NCBI GenBank assembly: GCA_902768435.1
Contig: CACXLJ010000002.1
Coordinates: 191,448-255,447, forward strand
From: an uncultured Bacteroidales bacterium
GTDB taxonomy: Bacteria > Bacteroidota > Bacteroidia > Bacteroidales > Muribaculaceae
Reading direction: 5' to 3'
Length of the DNA: 64,000 nucleotides
Positions 33,306 to 41,692 of the stretch are shown here, piece by piece. The number at the start of each line of letters is the position of its first letter. The first letter of the stretch is position 1. The translations under genes and the position numbers were made by a program. The notes beneath the pieces are model-generated. The model searched no databases and was not told where the DNA came from. It saw only the letters and a list, made by a program, of their open reading frames with translations.

Positions 33306-35591
33306 ATGTTTACACCTACTAAAAAAACCATCGTGCTGGGTGATGGTCGCGAAATCACCCTCGAAACTGGAAAGCTTGCCAAGCAAGCCGATGGAGCTGT
33401 TGAATTGCGAATGGGCAACACGATGTTGCTCGCCACAGTGGTTTCTGCAAAAGAAGCCGAAGAAGGGGCCGACTTCATGCCTCTTCAAGTTGAATACAAA
33501 GAAAAATATTCGGCCTTTGGCCGCTACCCTGGAGGTTTCACCAAGCGTGAAGGCCGCGCCAACGACTACGAGATTCTCACTGCCCGCCTCGTTGACCGCG
33601 TGCTCCGCCCCCTGTTCCCCTCGAACTATCACGCCAACACCTTTGTGAACATCCTGCTCTTCTCGAGCGACGGTGCCGACCAGCCCGATGCTCTGGCAGG
33701 ACTTGCAGCCTCGGCTGCCATCGCAGTGAGCGATGTGCCCATCGAGGACTATATTGCCGAGGTGCGTGTGGCCCGTATCAATGGCGAATTCGTCATCAAC
33801 CCCACCTTCGAACAAATGAAAGAAGCCGACATGGACTTAATGGTAGGTGCAACTTACGATAACATCATGATGGTGGAAGGTGAGATGGACGAAGTGCAGG
33901 AAGAAGACCTGATTGCCGCCCTCAAGGCCGCTCACGACGCTATCAAGCCCATGTGCCTCATCCAGAAGGAACTGGCCGAAGAACTGGGCATCGTGAAGCG
34001 CGAATACTGCCACGAGGTGGACGACGAGGAAATCAAGGCCCGCCTGCGCGAGGAGTGCTATCCCAAGTGCTACGAGATTGCCAAGGCCGGCAACGCCGAC
34101 AAGCACTGGCGCAACGACTCGTTCGACCAGATCTATAACGACTTCCTCGAGACCATTCCCGAAGAAGAGCGTGAAGAAAAGACTCCCATGGTGGCTCGTT
34201 ACTTCCACGATGTGCAGCGCGACGCTGTGCGCCGTTGCATCCTCGACGAGCACGTGCGCCTCGACGGTCGCAAGACCACCGACATCCGCCCCATCACCTG
34301 CTGGCCCGACTACTTGCCCTATCCCCACGGTTCGGCCGTGTTTACCCGTGGCGAGACACAAGCTCTGGCTACCTGCACCCTGGGTACCAAGGACGACGAG
34401 AAACTTGTCGACAATGTGCTCGAGCGCTACGACGAGCGCTTCCTGCTCCACTACAACTTCCCGCCCTTCTCTACCGGCGAAGCCAAGGCTCCCCGTGGCG
34501 TCAGCCGTCGTGAGGTTGGCCACGGCCACCTGGCATGGCGCGCCCTGAAGCGCATGCTCCCCACCGAGGACTTCCCCTATACCGTGCGCATCGTGAGCGA
34601 CATCCTCGAGTCTAACGGCTCGTCGTCGATGGCCACCGTGTGTGCTGGCTGCATGGCTCTGCTCGACGCAGGCGTGAAGCTCAAGAAACCCGTGGCTGGC
34701 ATCGCTATGGGCCTCATCACCGACGAGGGCAATGTGAAGCACGCTGTGCTGAGCGACATTCTGGGCGATGAAGACCACCTGGGCGACATGGACTTCAAGG
34801 TGACAGGTACCAAGGACGGTATCACTGCCACTCAAATGGATATCAAGTGCGACGGTCTCCCCTACGAGGTGCTCGAACAGGCACTGAACCAGGCTAAGGA
34901 AGGTCGCCTCCACATCCTCAACCTCATCAACGAGGCCATTCCCGAACCTCGTGCCGACTACAAGCCTCATGTGCCTCGCATCGTGAGCATGACCGTCGAC
35001 AAAGAGTTTATCGGTGCCATCATCGGCAAGGGTGGCGAGGTGATTCAAGGCATTCAGGAAGAGACCGGTGCCAACATCTCTATCGACGAGATCGACGGCA
35101 AGGGAGAAATCCAGATCAGTGCCGCTAACGCCGACTCTATCCAGGCAGCTGTCGACCGCATCAAAGCCATCATCGCTGTACCCGAAGAGGGTCAGATCTA
35201 CACTGGTACCGTACGCTCAATTCTTGAGTTCGGCGCATTCGTTGAGTTCATGCCTGGCCGCGACGGTCTGCTGCACATCAGCGAAATCAGCTGGAACCGC
35301 CTCGAGAACATGGAAGCCAGTGGCCTGAAAGAAGGCGACGAGGTAACCGTGAAGCTCATCGAAATCGACAAGAAGACCGGCAAGTTCCGCCTCTCGATGC
35401 GTGCCCTGCAGGAGAAACCCGAGGGTTACGAAGAGCGTCGCAACGAGCGCCGTGGCAATGGTGGCGGTGGCAACCGCAATGGCGGTGGCAACAACCGCGG
35501 ACCGCGTCGCAACAACAATAATGACCGTCGTCCCGCTCGCAACAACGCCCCGCGTCGCGACAACCGCAACGACCAGGACTATGAGGGATAA
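33306..35591 (+). CDS. pnp: Polyribonucleotide nucleotidyltransferase (PNPase)
   Basis: 761 aa. A phosphorolytic 3'-5' exoribonuclease that degrades mRNA in a trimeric ring. Two RNase PH domains are visible: the first with [14 protein letters not shown] and the second with [19 protein letters not shown] and the active-site region [20 protein letters not shown] domain ([21 protein letters not shown] core) and an S1 domain ([18 protein letters not shown]) follow. After the S1 domain comes a ~60-residue tail of Arg, Asn and Gly (e.g. [18 protein letters not shown]) absent from E. coli PNPase, which could add RNA-binding capacity. It ends with a strong terminator. Confidence 0.97.
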   Translation: MFTPTKKTIVLGDGREITLETGKLAKQADGAVELRMGNTMLLATVVSAKEAEEGADFMPLQVEYKEKYSAFGRYPGGFTKREGRANDYEILTARLVDRVLRPLFPSNYHANTFVNILLFSSDGADQPDALAGLAASAAIAVSDVPIEDYIAEVRVARINGEFVINPTFEQMKEADMDLMVGATYDNIMMVEGEMDEVQEEDLIAALKAAHDAIKPMCLIQKELAEELGIVKREYCHEVDDEEIKARLREECYPKCYEIAKAGNADKHWRNDSFDQIYNDFLETIPEEEREEKTPMVARYFHDVQRDAVRRCILDEHVRLDGRKTTDIRPITCWPDYLPYPHGSAVFTRGETQALATCTLGTKDDEKLVDNVLERYDERFLLHYNFPPFSTGEAKAPRGVSRREVGHGHLAWRALKRMLPTEDFPYTVRIVSDILESNGSSSMATVCAGCMALLDAGVKLKKPVAGIAMGLITDEGNVKHAVLSDILGDEDHLGDMDFKVTGTKDGITATQMDIKCDGLPYEVLEQALNQAKEGRLHILNLINEAIPEPRADYKPHVPRIVSMTVDKEFIGAIIGKGGEVIQGIQEETGANISIDEIDGKGEIQISAANADSIQAAVDRIKAIIAVPEEGQIYTGTVRSILEFGAFVEFMPGRDGLLHISEISWNRLENMEASGLKEGDEVTVKLIEIDKKTGKFRLSMRALQEKPEGYEERRNERRGNGGGGNRNGGGNNRGPRRNNNNDRRPARNNAPRRDNRNDQDYEG

Positions 35592-35617
35592 CCCATCATA
35601 ACCTGCCTACATAAAAA

Positions 35618-35652
35618 ACTCCCGAAGCTTCACAGCTATCGGGAGTTTTTTT
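35618..35652 (+). terminator. Rho-independent terminator after pnp
   Basis: ACTCCCGA/TCGGGAGT stem with T7. It lies upstream of a CTAG-core repeat array. Confidence 0.85.
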
Positions 35653-35683
35653 GCTTTTTACCAAAGGCGGGTTTTATAGCCCC

Positions 35684-35755
35684 CTAGTATTTCTAGCCAT
35701 TCTAGTATTACTAGTTCCTCTAGTACTACTATATATTTTAGAAAAACTAGAATTC
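35684..35755 (+). repeat. Degenerate 9-nt tandem array (CTAGNNNNN, 8 units)
   Basis: Units CTAGTATTT, CTAGCCATT, CTAGTATTA, CTAGTTCCT, CTAGTACTA, CTATATATT, TTAGAAAAA and CTAGAATTC, with no indel. It lies between the pnp terminator and the stop of convergent dgt. Confidence 0.9.
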
Positions 35756-35763
35756 CTAAGAAA

Positions 35764-37086
35764 TTATACAGTGGGCAGTGCAATGCCGTCGAGCTGGCGA
35801 TAGAGGTTCAGGGCGTACACATCGGTCATGGCGCTGATGTGGTCGAGCACCGCCTGAATCTTCTCGAACAGCGTGGGGGCATGCACATCATACTGCTGCG
35901 GGAACTTGTTGAGCAGCAGTTGCGAGTAGTTGCGCTCGGGGTGTAGCACGGCATCCATGAGTTTCTCGAGCAGCAAGTTGATGATGCGGTTACCAGCCAG
36001 ATCCACATCCACCACATAGCCGGCGCGATAGAGTTTATTGAATGCCAAATGACTGCAACGGGCATAACCCGCCGTTGCAAGCGGCGACACATGGTCGATG
36101 AGCGACCCCTCGAAAGTGCCGTTCAGTATCTCCTCTTCGTGCTCCACAAAGGTTGCAGCACACTCCTGCACCAGCTGACCCACCACACACGAACGCAGAT
36201 ACACGATTTTCTCGTTAGGATCGGCAACACCCGCCATCATCTGATGAATGTGCTGCTTGCGCTCCTCGTCAAAGAAAGCGGTGAGCACATCCACAGTCTC
36301 CTCAGTGCTGATAATCTTCAGTTTATGACCGTCCTCAATATCCATCACCTGGTAGCAGATATCGTCGGCGGCTTCCACAAGATAAACCAGCGGATGACGG
36401 CAGTAGCGACCCTCGTCAAGACGAATCAGTCCCAGTTGGGCGGCAATCTTCTCAAAGTCGGCCCGCTCGGTAGTGAAAAAGCCGAATTTTCCCTTTTCGC
36501 CCGCATAGGTCGACGAATAGGGATACTTCACAATTGCGGCAAGCGTGCTATAGGTCATGGCAAAGCCGCCTGGCCGCCTGCCGTTGAACTGATGCACCAG
36601 CGTGCGAAAACTGTTGGCATTGCCCTCGAAGTGTGTGAGGTCGGCCCATTGCTCGGGCGTGAGCGAATCCTTGAGGCATTGCCCCTGCCCCTCGCTGAAG
36701 TAGGCGCCTATCGTCTTCTCGCCCGAGTGGCCAAAGGGCGGATTGCCCAGGTCATGCGCCAGGCAGGCCGCTGCCACTATCTCGCCCATGTCGCGCAATT
36801 TCTTGCGCCAAGGCTCAGTGGCATATTTTGGATACAGCCGTTCGGCAATCTCGTTGGCAAGCGACTTGCCCACGCAACTCACCTCAAGGCTGTGAGTGAG
36901 ACGGTTGTGCACAAAGATGCTGCCTGGCAGCGGAAACACCTGCGTCTTGTTCTGCAGGCGGCGGAATGGCGACGAGAACACCAGGCGGTCGTAGTCGCGC
37001 TCGAAGTCGCTGCGCACGCCTGCCTTGCCGTCGTGTTTCTCCTCCAGTCCCAGTCGCTTGTCGCATATCAATTGATTCCAGTTCAT
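35764..37086 (-). CDS. dgt: Deoxyguanosinetriphosphate triphosphohydrolase (HD domain)
   Basis: 440 aa. Hydrolyses dGTP to deoxyguanosine and triphosphate, affecting dNTP balance. The HD metal site is visible: His in VHNRLTHSLEVS, the HD pair in CLAHDLGNPPFGHSGE, and Asp in DDICYQVMDIEDGH. The N-terminal SDFERDYDRLVFSSPFRRLQNKTQVF (core FSSPFRRLQNKTQVF) is diagnostic. Length is within the usual range for bacterial Dgt. Translated from the ATG at 37086, ~25 nt after its -7 element; it runs convergent to pnp. Confidence 0.94.
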   Translation of the reverse strand: MNWNQLICDKRLGLEEKHDGKAGVRSDFERDYDRLVFSSPFRRLQNKTQVFPLPGSIFVHNRLTHSLEVSCVGKSLANEIAERLYPKYATEPWRKKLRDMGEIVAAACLAHDLGNPPFGHSGEKTIGAYFSEGQGQCLKDSLTPEQWADLTHFEGNANSFRTLVHQFNGRRPGGFAMTYSTLAAIVKYPYSSTYAGEKGKFGFFTTERADFEKIAAQLGLIRLDEGRYCRHPLVYLVEAADDICYQVMDIEDGHKLKIISTEETVDVLTAFFDEERKQHIHQMMAGVADPNEKIVYLRSCVVGQLVQECAATFVEHEEEILNGTFEGSLIDHVSPLATAGYARCSHLAFNKLYRAGYVVDVDLAGNRIINLLLEKLMDAVLHPERNYSQLLLNKFPQQYDVHAPTLFEKIQAVLDHISAMTDVYALNLYRQLDGIALPTV

Positions 37087-37109
37087 GGTTAGTCAGTTTT
37101 TGTTTTGTG

Positions 37110-37117
37110 CAAAGATA
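37110..37117 (-). promoter_or_regulatory. -7 element of the dgt promoter
   Basis: TATCTTTG on the minus strand, ~24 nt from the start codon. Confidence 0.5.
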
Positions 37118-37190
37118 CGAATTATTAACGCGAAATAGAAAATACCAGTAGTTTTTTATAAAAAGGTATCTATTTTTTAGAATTATTTAT

Positions 37191-37198
37191 TATATTTG
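37191..37198 (+). promoter_or_regulatory. -7 element of the LRR/dockerin gene promoter
   Basis: TATATTTG, ~100 nt before the ATG at 37297. No exact -33 TTTG. Confidence 0.5.
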
Positions 37199-37296
37199 TG
37201 GTTGAATTCATATTATGCCTTTATGGTAACCCAACGACTACAATCTCTTGATTACGATTATATAAACTTATTAATAATTTAAAAACCATCTGGAAT

Positions 37297-40200
37297 ATGA
37301 AGAAATTTACTCATTCATTGATGCGCAGCATTGCTACAGCGCTCTGTCTCATGACAGTTTCCCTGGCTTTCGCTGCAACCATCACAGTTGATGGAATCAA
37401 CTACACCACTAAAGCCGCAACTACCACCGCTCCCGCGAGTGCTACTGTTGCCAAGTATGGTGATGTGCTCTATTCAGGCGACATCGTGATTCCTGAAATC
37501 ATCACCTACGAAGGAGTTGACTACACTGTGGTTGCCACTGCTGCCAACTCGTTTCTCGATTGTACCGAACTCACATCGCTCGTGCTGCCCAACACCTGCG
37601 TGACTATCGGCCGCAACTCGTTCAAGGGCTGTACCGCACTCACCGTGAGTCCCATTCCTGCCACTGTTACCAGTGTGGGCAATGGTGTGTTCAATGGCTG
37701 CTCCAGCCTTGAAGAGGTGACCATCTCGGCAGGTTGGGGCAAAGTGATTTCAGAGCAATTTGCAGGTTGCCCCTTGAAGAAGATTACCTTTGCCCAAGGT
37801 GAGGCTGTCACCATCAACAGTGAAGGTTTCGGTAAAACCCCCGAAACCTCTCTCACGCCCAAGACCTGTGAGGAAATCTACTTTGCTTGCAACATCGAGT
37901 CGAGTGCATATGAGAACAACAAGCAGCCGTTCCACAACTTCACGGCCCTGAAGAAGGTGACTTTCACTGGCAACATCACAGCCATCAACAACACCATGTT
38001 CCAGGGTTGTACTGCTCTGACCGATGTGGTATTTGAAGAGGGATGCCAAATTGCAACCATAGGCGTCAACGCCTTCCAGAGTTGCACGGCACTCACCAGC
38101 TTCACCTTCCCCGATGCCGTTACAACAGTCGAGAGCAGCGTGTTCACTGGCTGCCGCAACCTCGCTTCAGTTACCTTCAGCCCTGCCACCACCAGCATTG
38201 GCATCTCGGCTTTCTATAACACAGGCCTCACCAGCCTCACATTGCCTGCCACCGTGAAGTCGATTGGCACCACCGCTTTCACTAATAGCAAGATTGAAGG
38301 CACCGTCGTCTTCCCCGAAGGACTTACCAGCATAGGTAGCCAGGCATTTGCCAACACGCCCATCTCGAGCATTGAGCTGCCTTCTACAGTCACCTCGATT
38401 GGCAATGCTGCCTTTGGTCCCACGCCCAACCTTGCCAGCATCGTGCTCAACGAGGGCAACACGGCCTTTAAACTCACCGACGGCGTGCTTACCAACATGG
38501 CCGAAACCCGACTGCTCATCACAGCGTTGAGAACCATGCCTACATCAAAGGACGACGCAAGCAATGCACTTAACAATGCCACCATTGAGACCATCGACAA
38601 CTATGGTCTGTCGTATGCCACTTTCGAGGCGGTTGAACTTCCCGCCCTTACCACGATTGGCGACTACGGATTTGCCTATAGCGCCCTCAAGACCTTCAAC
38701 CTGAAAAGCAATGTTCAGGCTGGTCTCAACGCATTCTCTAACTCGGCACTCGAATCACTTGTGATTGAAGAAGGCCGTAACGAGATCACACAAGGTCTTG
38801 CCGCCAACTGCCAGAACCTCAATTCGGTAACCCTGCCCGAATCTACCACCAACATGATGAAGGACTGCTTCGCCAACTGCCCCGCACTCGAAGAAATGGA
38901 GATTCCTCTGAACACCAATTACATGGAAATGGGTTCAGTTCCTGCTACCATCAAGCGTCTGCGCGTTCTCAATCCCAAAGTGCCCGCACTGGCTGCCGAT
39001 GTGTTCAATGCCGAACAGGGCGAAGTGATTTGCAAGGTGGCCGTCAACTCGGTCGACGACTTCAAGGCCGACACCCAGTGGGGATACCTGAACATCGTGG
39101 GCGATGCCACCATCCCCTCGACAGGTGCCGCACTTGGCTGCCCCACCGGCCTCTACTTTGCCACTACCGACGGCAAACTCATGTATCGTGATGAAGAAGG
39201 CAACATCATCGACACCGAGTTCAATGCCGGCGCACACGCCTTCACCTTGGCCAACTACAAGAACCGCATCTATGTGGCCGATGCCGGTGAAAGGTTCACT
39301 TATCAGGATCCAAACCAGCCTCTGGGCGACGGTCAGCTCTTCTATGTGAACAAGACCAACGACATATTCTATCGCGTGACGGTGCTCAACAATGTGGGCT
39401 TTGCTCCCAGCGAAGATCCCTTCACCATGTTTATCGACTCGGTCGAGAACATCATCTACATCAGCGACCGCAATGTGGGTATCCACCAGATGAGCGCCGA
39501 TGCTACCGGTCTCTATGGCCAACAGCCATTCTTCATGCAAAACCAGTGGCTCCCCTACTACAACGATGAAATTTCGTGGGGTTCTATCACTGGCGGCTTC
39601 ACCCGCGACAGCCATGGCATATTCTGGATGTCGAAGAAGTTCAACGGCCTTGCACTGCTGCGCTTCACTACAAGCGACCTCTATCCCGACGGCGGTCAAG
39701 GACACACCAAGCACTTCAATGCCCTGTTTAAAGATGTAATCATCAAGACCTTCTATCTCGACGAGAAGAACGGATACTTGTGGATGCATGTACAGAAAGA
39801 TGCAACCAGTGGCGCTGTGCCAGGCATCTACCGCATTGCACTGAGCCGCATCGAAAAAGCCGACGGCAGCGATGTTGAAGGCAATGCCGAACTCAAGATT
39901 GCCGACTGCCAACTCATCGACGACAGTCCTATCCGCTCCAGCGGCAGCAGTTTCGAAGCCAGTGGTGAAATCGACTGCATCGCTCAAATCTATGGCGATG
40001 GCGAGAACATCTATTGGGGCTACATTGCACCTGCCGATGACGCAAACGCTATTGCCGGCAGCACACCGCTCGACGAAACCAACCCGCTGCACCACACAGG
40101 TATCAAGACTTGCAAGGCTGCCGATGAAGAACCCGTCGTAACCTTTGCAGTCGAAAATGTGGCCGCCTATGGTATCACCGGAGCCACCTTCATCATTCCC

Positions 40201-40392
40201 GAAGAAGTGCCCATCATGCAAGGTGATGTGAACGGCGACAACCGCGTGAATGTGAGCGATGTTAGCGCACTCATCAACATGATTCTGGGCATGACTCCAA
40301 TGGACAAGGAGCGTGCCGATGTGAATGGCGATGGCCGCGTGAATGTGAGCGATGTTAGCGCACTCATCAACATCATCTTAGGCATCAGCTAA
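37297..40392 (+). CDS. BspA-type leucine-rich repeat surface protein with C-terminal dockerin
   Basis: 1031 aa with signal peptide (residues ~1-27, ending AFA-ATI). A long run of LRR_5/BspA repeats (residues ~60-590) has signatures such as NSFKGCTALTVSPIP and GVNAFQSCTALTSFTFPDA. Residues ~600-960 form a beta-rich domain with strand-turn segments resembling a propeller (GLYFATTDGKLMYRDEEGN, IYISDRNVGIHQMSADATGL). The C-terminus is a dockerin with DVNGDNRVNVSDVSALIN and DVNGDGRVNVSDVSALIN. BspA-type LRR proteins bind host matrix proteins or other bacteria. The dockerin matches that of the small protein at 25573 and differs from the DVRD type of the 20316 and 22211 genes. Confidence 0.9.
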   Translation: MKKFTHSLMRSIATALCLMTVSLAFAATITVDGINYTTKAATTTAPASATVAKYGDVLYSGDIVIPEIITYEGVDYTVVATAANSFLDCTELTSLVLPNTCVTIGRNSFKGCTALTVSPIPATVTSVGNGVFNGCSSLEEVTISAGWGKVISEQFAGCPLKKITFAQGEAVTINSEGFGKTPETSLTPKTCEEIYFACNIESSAYENNKQPFHNFTALKKVTFTGNITAINNTMFQGCTALTDVVFEEGCQIATIGVNAFQSCTALTSFTFPDAVTTVESSVFTGCRNLASVTFSPATTSIGISAFYNTGLTSLTLPATVKSIGTTAFTNSKIEGTVVFPEGLTSIGSQAFANTPISSIELPSTVTSIGNAAFGPTPNLASIVLNEGNTAFKLTDGVLTNMAETRLLITALRTMPTSKDDASNALNNATIETIDNYGLSYATFEAVELPALTTIGDYGFAYSALKTFNLKSNVQAGLNAFSNSALESLVIEEGRNEITQGLAANCQNLNSVTLPESTTNMMKDCFANCPALEEMEIPLNTNYMEMGSVPATIKRLRVLNPKVPALAADVFNAEQGEVICKVAVNSVDDFKADTQWGYLNIVGDATIPSTGAALGCPTGLYFATTDGKLMYRDEEGNIIDTEFNAGAHAFTLANYKNRIYVADAGERFTYQDPNQPLGDGQLFYVNKTNDIFYRVTVLNNVGFAPSEDPFTMFIDSVENIIYISDRNVGIHQMSADATGLYGQQPFFMQNQWLPYYNDEISWGSITGGFTRDSHGIFWMSKKFNGLALLRFTTSDLYPDGGQGHTKHFNALFKDVIIKTFYLDEKNGYLWMHVQKDATSGAVPGIYRIALSRIEKADGSDVEGNAELKIADCQLIDDSPIRSSGSSFEASGEIDCIAQIYGDGENIYWGYIAPADDANAIAGSTPLDETNPLHHTGIKTCKAADEEPVVTFAVENVAAYGITGATFIIPEEVPIMQGDVNGDNRVNVSDVSALINMILGMTPMDKERADVNGDGRVNVSDVSALINIILGIS

Positions 40393-40398
40393 AAGCGG

Positions 40399-40466
40399 TT
40401 AGCAATTAGCCTCTAGCCTGGCTAGCTTTTCTAGATAGCCTAGTAGAACTAGAGCATCTATAACCC
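40399..40466 (+). repeat. Degenerate tandem array: two 7-nt TTAGCNN units, then 9-nt CTAG units
   Basis: TTAGCAA and TTAGCCT (40399-40412) lead into CTAGCCTGG, CTAGCTTTT, CTAGATAGC, CTAGTAGAA, CTAGAGCAT and CTATAACCC (40413-40466). The 7-nt units resemble those of the array at 15345. Confidence 0.85.
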
Positions 40467-40470
40467 TGAG

Positions 40471-40550
40471 AACTGACAACTCACAACTGTTAACTGATAA
40501 CTGTTAACTGTTAACTAACAACTGACAACTGTTAACTGACAACTGATAAC
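40471..40550 (+). repeat. Degenerate 7-nt tandem array (AACTGNN, 11 units)
   Basis: AACTGAC, AACTCAC, AACTGTT, AACTGAT, AACTGTT, AACTGTT, AACTAAC, AACTGAC, AACTGTT, AACTGAC and AACTGAT, then AAC. It directly follows the CTAG array and precedes the terminator. Confidence 0.92.
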
Positions 40551-40552
40551 AA

Positions 40553-40589
40553 AAAAAGAGATTCACCCGCAATGGGTGAATCTCTTTTT
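40553..40589. terminator. Bidirectional terminator between the LRR gene and the HIT gene
   Basis: Perfect 16-bp arms (A5 + GAGATTCACCC / GGGTGAATCTC + T5). The A tract on one side and T tract on the other suit both strands. Confidence 0.85.
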
Positions 40590-40633
40590 ATCTTTAGCAC
40601 GAACCCGAATCACGGGCTCAGCCATGGGTTGCA

Positions 40634-41032
40634 TCACAGTTTGCTGAACTCTTCAAGCACACGAGCAGCAACGGCTGCCATTTCGTCGGCAGGGAATTGC
40701 TTCTTGTTACGGAAGTCCATATCGCTCTCCTTGTTGATGGGCACAAGATGGATGTGTGCATGAGGAACCTCAAGGCCAATCACTGCCACACCTATGCGCT
40801 CGCAGGGCACGGCAGCCTTCAGGGCTACAGCCACTTTCTTGGCAAACGCCCAAAGCCCTTTGTACTCCTCATCTTCAATGTCGAAGATATAGTTCACTTC
40901 ATGCTTGGGGATCACCAGTGTGTGACCCTTGGCAAGCGGATTGATGTCGAGGAATGCGTAGTAGTTCTCGTCCTCGGCACATTTGTAACTCGGGATTTCG
41001 CCCGCTGCGATTCTTGAAAAGATAGTAGCCAT
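40634..41032 (-). CDS. HIT family nucleotide-binding protein
   Basis: 132 aa. The histidine triad is HAHIHLVPI (HxHxHxx). The N-terminal IFSRIAAGEIPSYKCAEDENYYAFLDINPLAKGHTLVIPKHEV (core AFLDINPLAKGHTLVIPK) is the HINT-like fold. HIT proteins hydrolyse AMP-linked substrates such as adenosine phosphoramidates. It starts 21 bp after the greA stop and is probably co-transcribed with greA, a common pairing in Bacteroidetes. Confidence 0.94.
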   Translation of the reverse strand: MATIFSRIAAGEIPSYKCAEDENYYAFLDINPLAKGHTLVIPKHEVNYIFDIEDEEYKGLWAFAKKVAVALKAAVPCERIGVAVIGLEVPHAHIHLVPINKESDMDFRNKKQFPADEMAAVAARVLEEFSKL

Positions 41033-41053
41033 GATTGCTGTTAAACTTTTTGA

Positions 41054-41524
41054 TTAAACTTCAATTTTCAATATCTCAAATTTCATCACGCCAGCCGGTG
41101 CGGTCACTTCAACCACATCGCCCACCTTGTGACCCAGCAGGCCCTTGGCAATGGGAGTAGCAATCGAGATCTTGTTCTCGCGCAGGTTTGCCTCGGTTTC
41201 GGTGACAATGGTATAGGTCATTGTGGCCTTGTTCTTCACATTTTTAATGGTCACGCGATTGAGCAGTTGCACCTCATCGGTCTGAATCTTGGTTTCATCA
41301 ATAATACGGGCATTTGCCACGAGATTCTTGAGTTCGGCAATCTTAGCCTCGAGCATTCCCTGACGCTCCTTAGCCGCATCATATTCAGCATTCTCCGATA
41401 AGTCGCCTTTTTCTCTGGCTTCGACAATGGCACGCACCACCTCGGGGCGCTCCTCATTTTCGAGGCGAGCCAGTTCCTTCATTTTCTTGTCAAAGCCTTC
41501 CTTGGTCATGTAAGTTATAGCCAT
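41054..41524 (-). CDS. greA: Transcription elongation factor GreA
   Basis: 156 aa from the ATG at 41524 (MAITYMTKEGFDKKMKEL). The longer start at 41551 adds MLTKKSFFT and is less likely; an ATG at 41509 is also possible. GreA rescues backtracked RNA polymerase by stimulating transcript cleavage. The N-terminal coiled coil carries the acidic tip (EKGDLSENAEYDAAKERQGMLE), and the C-terminal domain has KISIATPIAKGLLGHKVGD. A consensus promoter lies ~100 nt upstream, leaving a ~90-nt leader. Confidence 0.95.
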   Translation of the reverse strand: MAITYMTKEGFDKKMKELARLENEERPEVVRAIVEAREKGDLSENAEYDAAKERQGMLEAKIAELKNLVANARIIDETKIQTDEVQLLNRVTIKNVKNKATMTYTIVTETEANLRENKISIATPIAKGLLGHKVGDVVEVTAPAGVMKFEILKIEV

Positions 41525-41620
41525 GGTAAAAAAACTTTTTTTCGTTAGCAAAAAATTTGAAGAATCTCATATACGAATATCGAGATTCCCCATAGAGTTG
41601 TCAGTTTGTAATTTTCACAA

Positions 41621-41651
41621 CAAAGTTAGCGACTATTTTTTAACTGTCAAA
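41621..41651 (-). promoter_or_regulatory. greA promoter
   Basis: On the minus strand: TTTG (41651-41648), a 19-nt spacer and TAACTTTG (41628-41621). Exact match to the consensus. Confidence 0.7.
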
Positions 41652-41692
41652 ATTTAAGGCAATTAAAATGCATTTTTTCAGCTTTATTAACT

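Noticed and set aside
15754..40392. Cellulosome locus
   Set aside because: Dockerins are present but no cohesin or scaffoldin and no glycan-degrading enzymes with dockerins in the window.
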